Assembly (NCBI RefSeq): GCF_000382165.1
Contig: NZ_KB907714.1
Span: 1-64,000, forward strand
Direction of reading: 5' to 3'
Origin: Arsukibacterium perlucidum DSM 18276
Lineage (GTDB): Bacteria; Pseudomonadota; Gammaproteobacteria; Enterobacterales; Alteromonadaceae
Length of the DNA stretch: 64,000 bases
Numbering within the stretch: the stretch's first letter is position 1; every line of letters starts with the position of its first letter. The notes under the pieces were generated by a model. It saw nothing but the letters and a program-made list of their open reading frames with translations. It was not told where the DNA came from and ran no database searches. Positions 60,995-64,000 of this stretch are shown here, piece after piece. Made by a program: the position numbers and the translations under genes.

Positions 60995-61569
60995 TGCAGC
61001 CACTTATCAAAACTGTTATTACGCTATTTATTTCGTTATTACTGGTAACGGCTGCTGGCGCATCTGCGCAACCTGAGACCGCTGAGCAGCAAAAGCAAAC
61101 AGCCAGCGCTGCAGCTGATGCTGATGCTGCGCTTGAACAACGAACAGAGCCTGAAGTTGTTGCAGAGCAGGCAGAGCAAGCAGACAAAGCTGACTCTCAA
61201 GCCGTGCCGCGCCAAAGTTTGCCTTTTCAGCGGCAGGAACCTGCAACTGAACGTACTGCCAATAGCGGGATAAGCCTTGGCAAAATCGCCATTTCTCTGG
61301 CGGCGGTGTTGTTGCTGGTCGTTGCGCTGGGTTGGTTATTCAAAAAATTGACAATGCGCCTGCCTGGTACCCAGCATGTTAAAGTTATTTGTTCAGTGCC
61401 ACTAGGGCAGCGAGAACGATTGTTAGTTATTGAAATACAAGGAAAACAGCGGGTTCTAGGAGTGACACCTCATAGTATAAATATGCTGTTTGAGTTAGAA
61501 AATTCCCTTCCTGAAACAAAGTTGGCATCAGACTTTCATACACAGTTGCAATCATTCCTGAAAAAGTAA
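60994..61569 (+). CDS. fliO: flagellar export apparatus protein FliO
   Basis: A 191-residue protein. It has an N-terminal hydrophobic signal-like segment (VITLFISLLLVTAAGASAQ), an Ala/Glu/Gln-rich periplasmic spacer, then a transmembrane helix (IAISLAAVLLLVVALGWLF, near residue 100) and a cytoplasmic domain (VKVICSVPLGQRERLLVIEI). It is a chaperone for FliP assembly. Longer than the E. coli protein (about 120) because of the spacer, as is common in this group. Confidence 0.88.
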   Translation: MQPLIKTVITLFISLLLVTAAGASAQPETAEQQKQTASAAADADAALEQRTEPEVVAEQAEQADKADSQAVPRQSLPFQRQEPATERTANSGISLGKIAISLAAVLLLVVALGWLFKKLTMRLPGTQHVKVICSVPLGQRERLLVIEIQGKQRVLGVTPHSINMLFELENSLPETKLASDFHTQLQSFLKK

Positions 61570-61575
61570 GTTTTT

Positions 61576-62319
61576 ATGTTGCGATTGCTGTGTTTGTTGC
61601 TGCTGTTACTCAGCCCTGCGGTGCTGGCCGATAACAGCATGTTGTCGGCCGTTACCGTCACCACTAATGATGACGGTTCGCAGCAGTACAGCTTAACGCT
61701 GCAGGTCCTGGCGTTAATGACCATGCTGAGCTTTATTCCGGCAATAGTTATTATGATGACCTGTTTTACCCGGATTATTGTGGTGCTGGCTATTTTGCGT
61801 CAGGCCATTGGTTTGATGCAAACCCCCTCTAATCAGGTATTAATTGGCATTACGCTGTTTCTGACGTTTTTCATCATGGCGCCAGTCTTTAAAGAGGTAA
61901 ACGAACAGGCCATTCAACCCTACCTCAATGAGTCGATCACGCCGGTGCAGGCACTGGACGCCGCCATCGTACCGTTAAAAGCTTTTATGCTGCATCAAAC
62001 CCGGGTAAGAGACCTAGACACCTTCGCGCAAATCGCAGGCATTGAAGTATTAGAGCAACCGCAGGATTACCCGATGACGGTGGTGATTCCGGCTTTTATC
62101 ACCAGTGAATTGAAAACGGCATTTCAAATTGGCTTTATGTTGTTTATTCCGTTTTTGATTATTGATTTAGTGGTGGCCAGCGTGCTGATGGCAATGGGTA
62201 TGATGATGTTGTCACCAATGATTATCTCCCTGCCATTTAAACTGATGATGTTTGTGCTGGTCGACGGCTGGATATTAGTGATGGGCACGCTGGCCACCAG
62301 CTATGGAGTAGGTACATGA
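61576..62319 (+). CDS. fliP: flagellar export gate protein FliP
   Basis: A 247-residue membrane protein with a cleavable signal ([17 protein letters not shown]) and four transmembrane segments. Conserved stretches include [60 protein letters not shown], and [20 protein letters not shown]. It forms the core pore with FliQ and FliR. Its stop overlaps the fliQ start (ATGA). Confidence 0.96.
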   Translation: MLRLLCLLLLLLSPAVLADNSMLSAVTVTTNDDGSQQYSLTLQVLALMTMLSFIPAIVIMMTCFTRIIVVLAILRQAIGLMQTPSNQVLIGITLFLTFFIMAPVFKEVNEQAIQPYLNESITPVQALDAAIVPLKAFMLHQTRVRDLDTFAQIAGIEVLEQPQDYPMTVVIPAFITSELKTAFQIGFMLFIPFLIIDLVVASVLMAMGMMMLSPMIISLPFKLMMFVLVDGWILVMGTLATSYGVGT

Positions 62320-62585
62320 GCCCGGAAGTCTTTGTTGACGTGCTGCGTGACGCACTGTTTATCGTCATTTTACTGGTTAGTGCCATGATATTGCCATCAT
62401 TGTTTGTGGGTTTAATTGTGGCGGTGTTCCAGGCCGCCACCTCAATTAACGAACAAACGCTGAGCTTTTTGCCAAGGCTGATAGTTACCTTACTGGCATT
62501 AATGTTTGGTGGTCATTGGTTTGTAAGGGTGATTATGGAGTATACCCATGACTTGTTTCTTAGTATCCCTAATGTGGTGAGTTGA
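62316..62585 (+). CDS. fliQ: flagellar export gate protein FliQ
   Basis: An 89-residue protein with two transmembrane hairpin helices ([40 protein letters not shown]) separated by the conserved [20 protein letters not shown]. Overlaps its neighbours by four bases on each side. Confidence 0.95.
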   Translation: MSPEVFVDVLRDALFIVILLVSAMILPSLFVGLIVAVFQAATSINEQTLSFLPRLIVTLLALMFGGHWFVRVIMEYTHDLFLSIPNVVS

Positions 62586-63358
62586 TGGAATTTCCGCTCG
62601 GTACCTTAATGCAGGGCATCGCGGATTTTATACTGCCGCTGTGCCGGGTAACCGGCATGCTGATGATTATGGCGGGGCTGGGAGCGCGAAATATCCCGAT
62701 GCGGATTAAAACCGGTCTGGTAGTAATGATTACGTTAGTCGCCATGCCAATGCTGCCGCCGGTCACGCCGCCCGATTTAATGTCTGGCGCAATGTTTGTT
62801 GAAGTGTTCTTTCAGATAATGATCGGCTTTGCCCTGGGCTTTATTTCGCAAATGTTTATCACCACCTTTGTGCTGGCCGGCCAGTTACTGGCCACTCAAA
62901 CTGGTTTAGCCTTTGCCTCAATGGCTGACCCATCGAGCGGTGTGAGTGTGCCGGCTATCGGCCAGTTTTATCTGATTTTAGCTACCTTGTTATTTTTTGT
63001 TTTTAACGGCCACTTGATTATGATCCAGATGCTGGTGTTCAGCTTTGATACTTTGCCCATTAATGGCCAATGGTGGGAAATGAGCAGCTACTGGACCATT
63101 ATTGAATTTGGCGGCTGGATGTTTGCTACGGCGCTGGCCATTGCCCTGGCGCCAATAGTCGCGATGTTAATAGTCAATTTATCGTTTGGCATCATGACCC
63201 GGGCCGCACCACAGCTCAATATTTTCGCAATAGGTTTCCCTATCACCATGTTGGCAGGTTTAGTGATTTTGTGGCTGACCCTGGACACCTTTTTGTTCCA
63301 CTACGATAAGCAATGGCAGCATGCAATAGACTATAGCTGCCGGCTTGTTGGCTGTTAA
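62582..63358 (+). CDS. fliR: flagellar export gate protein FliR
   Basis: A 258-residue, highly hydrophobic protein with six or more membrane segments. Motifs include RVTGMLMIMAGLGARNIPMR, FQIMIGFALGFISQMFITTF and ATQTGLAFASMADPSSGVSV. It completes the FliPQR pore and contacts FlhB, encoded 12 bases downstream. Confidence 0.95.
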   Translation: MMEFPLGTLMQGIADFILPLCRVTGMLMIMAGLGARNIPMRIKTGLVVMITLVAMPMLPPVTPPDLMSGAMFVEVFFQIMIGFALGFISQMFITTFVLAGQLLATQTGLAFASMADPSSGVSVPAIGQFYLILATLLFFVFNGHLIMIQMLVFSFDTLPINGQWWEMSSYWTIIEFGGWMFATALAIALAPIVAMLIVNLSFGIMTRAAPQLNIFAIGFPITMLAGLVILWLTLDTFLFHYDKQWQHAIDYSCRLVGC

Positions 63359-63370
63359 CGGAGGCTGAGC

Positions 63371-64000
63371 ATGGCAGAAGATTCCGGCGCGGAAAAAACC
63401 GAACAGCCCACACCGAAGAAGCTGCAAGACGCAGCGAAAAAGGGTCAGATCGCCCGTTCAAAAGACCTTGGTACGGCTTTTGTTTTGATCGCCAGTGCAG
63501 CCGCTATGTTGATGTTTGGCAAAATGCTGGCAGTGGGGGTGCTGAATGTCGGCCAGCGTATGATGCATCTTGATCATAAAGACATGTTTGAAACCAACTC
63601 AATGTTCACGGCCTGGGGTAAAGTGGGACAAGAGTTACTGCCACCGTTGGCGGCAATTTTTGCTTTTATTCTGGTTGCTGCTTTTGTTGGTAACTGCTTA
63701 TTAGGTGGTTTTAATTTCAGCTGGGAGGCAGCCGGACCCAAAGCCAGTAAAATGAGCCCGCTGCAAGGCTTTAAACGGATGTTTGGCTTGCAAGCATTAG
63801 TGGAGCTTGGTAAAGCCATCTTAAAAGTGGCGGTGGTGGTTATTGTTGCTTACTTGCTGCTAAAGCTGTTTTTTATGGACATTATGGCGCTGTCACTGAT
63901 GAGCGAGCCTAATAATATCGAATCAGCGCTTTATGTGCTGGCATGGCTGTTTTTGGGGCTATGCAGCAGCACGTTCATCATTGCCTTGGTTGATGCACCT
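63371..64000 (+). CDS. flhB: flagellar export switch protein FlhB, N-terminal part (cut by window edge)
   Basis: From the ATG at 63371 the frame stays open for 210 codons to the end of the window. It begins MAEDSGAEKTEQPTPKKLQD AAKKGQIARSKDLG, the hallmark FlhB N-terminus, and shows the first membrane segments (FVLIASAAAMLMFGKMLAVG, LAAIFAFILVAAFVGNCLLG). The NPTH autocleavage site lies beyond the window. A CGGAGG-type site precedes the ATG. Confidence 0.95.
   Translation, partial: MAEDSGAEKTEQPTPKKLQDAAKKGQIARSKDLGTAFVLIASAAAMLMFGKMLAVGVLNVGQRMMHLDHKDMFETNSMFTAWGKVGQELLPPLAAIFAFILVAAFVGNCLLGGFNFSWEAAGPKASKMSPLQGFKRMFGLQALVELGKAILKVAVVVIVAYLLLKLFFMDIMALSLMSEPNNIESALYVLAWLFLGLCSSTFIIALVDAP

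Noticed and set aside
1-64000. CRISPR array
   Set aside because: No series of spaced direct repeats was seen on either strand.

Overview
The window is chromosomal DNA of a polarly flagellated gammaproteobacterium. The gene order flgT/flgP/flgN/flgM/flgA/cheV/cheR/flgB-L, flagellins, flaG/fliD/fliS, then flrA/flrB/flrC and fliE-R/flhB is that of Vibrio, Shewanella and other Alteromonadales-type bacteria. Protein style suggests a Rheinheimera/Alteromonadales relative, but the genus is an inference.

Layout. (1) 1-10,100 is a mobile or accessory region. It holds the tail of an IS256-family element, a hypothetical gene, a decayed CcdB-like toxin remnant, a cluster of phosphoesterase, XRE regulator, DEDD exonuclease and secreted metalloprotease, a cold-shock-like membrane protein, an AlpA-type regulator, and two paralogous tyrosine integrases. 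It ends at a tRNA-Arg(CCT) gene (10,124-10,198), the probable integration target. (2) 10,298-26,585 carries the early and middle flagellar genes: flgT, flgP, flgN, flgM, flgA, cheV, cheR and flgBCDE FGHIJ KL. (3) 26,586-31,821 carries two tandem flagellins, flaG, fliD, fliS and a fliT-like gene. (4) 31,825-45,359 is a flagellin glycosylation locus. On the plus strand are a Maf-type glycosyltransferase and a WbpG/HisF/HisH amidotransferase trio. Convergent to them is a nine-gene minus-strand operon for CMP-legionaminic acid through GDP-linked precursors. (5) 45,571-50,694 holds a divergent short flagellin and the flrA/flrB/flrC regulators. (6) 50,887 to the end is fliEFGHIJ, fliK and fliLMNOPQR, with flhB cut by the window edge.

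Regulation can be read from the sequence. Sigma-54 elements with correct GG-N10-GC spacing precede flgT, flgP, flgA, flgB, flgF, flrB and fliE, and a GT variant precedes fliK. Sigma-28 elements (TAAAGTTT-N11-GCCGATAA type) precede flgM and both flagellins. They also precede wbpG-hisF-hisH and legB, so synthesis and amidination of the flagellar sugar appear to be timed with flagellin expression. A perfect 60-bp palindrome abuts the putative flrA promoter.

The least explained features are the following: a CTAAG-N5-CTTAG inverted repeat shared by the promoter regions of the island's XRE/phosphoesterase and exonuclease/protease genes; the 60-bp palindrome; the short divergent flagellin beside flrA; and a folded element between the two integrases. 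No CRISPR array, rRNA or prophage structural gene is visible. All assignments come from reading the sequence; no database search was run.
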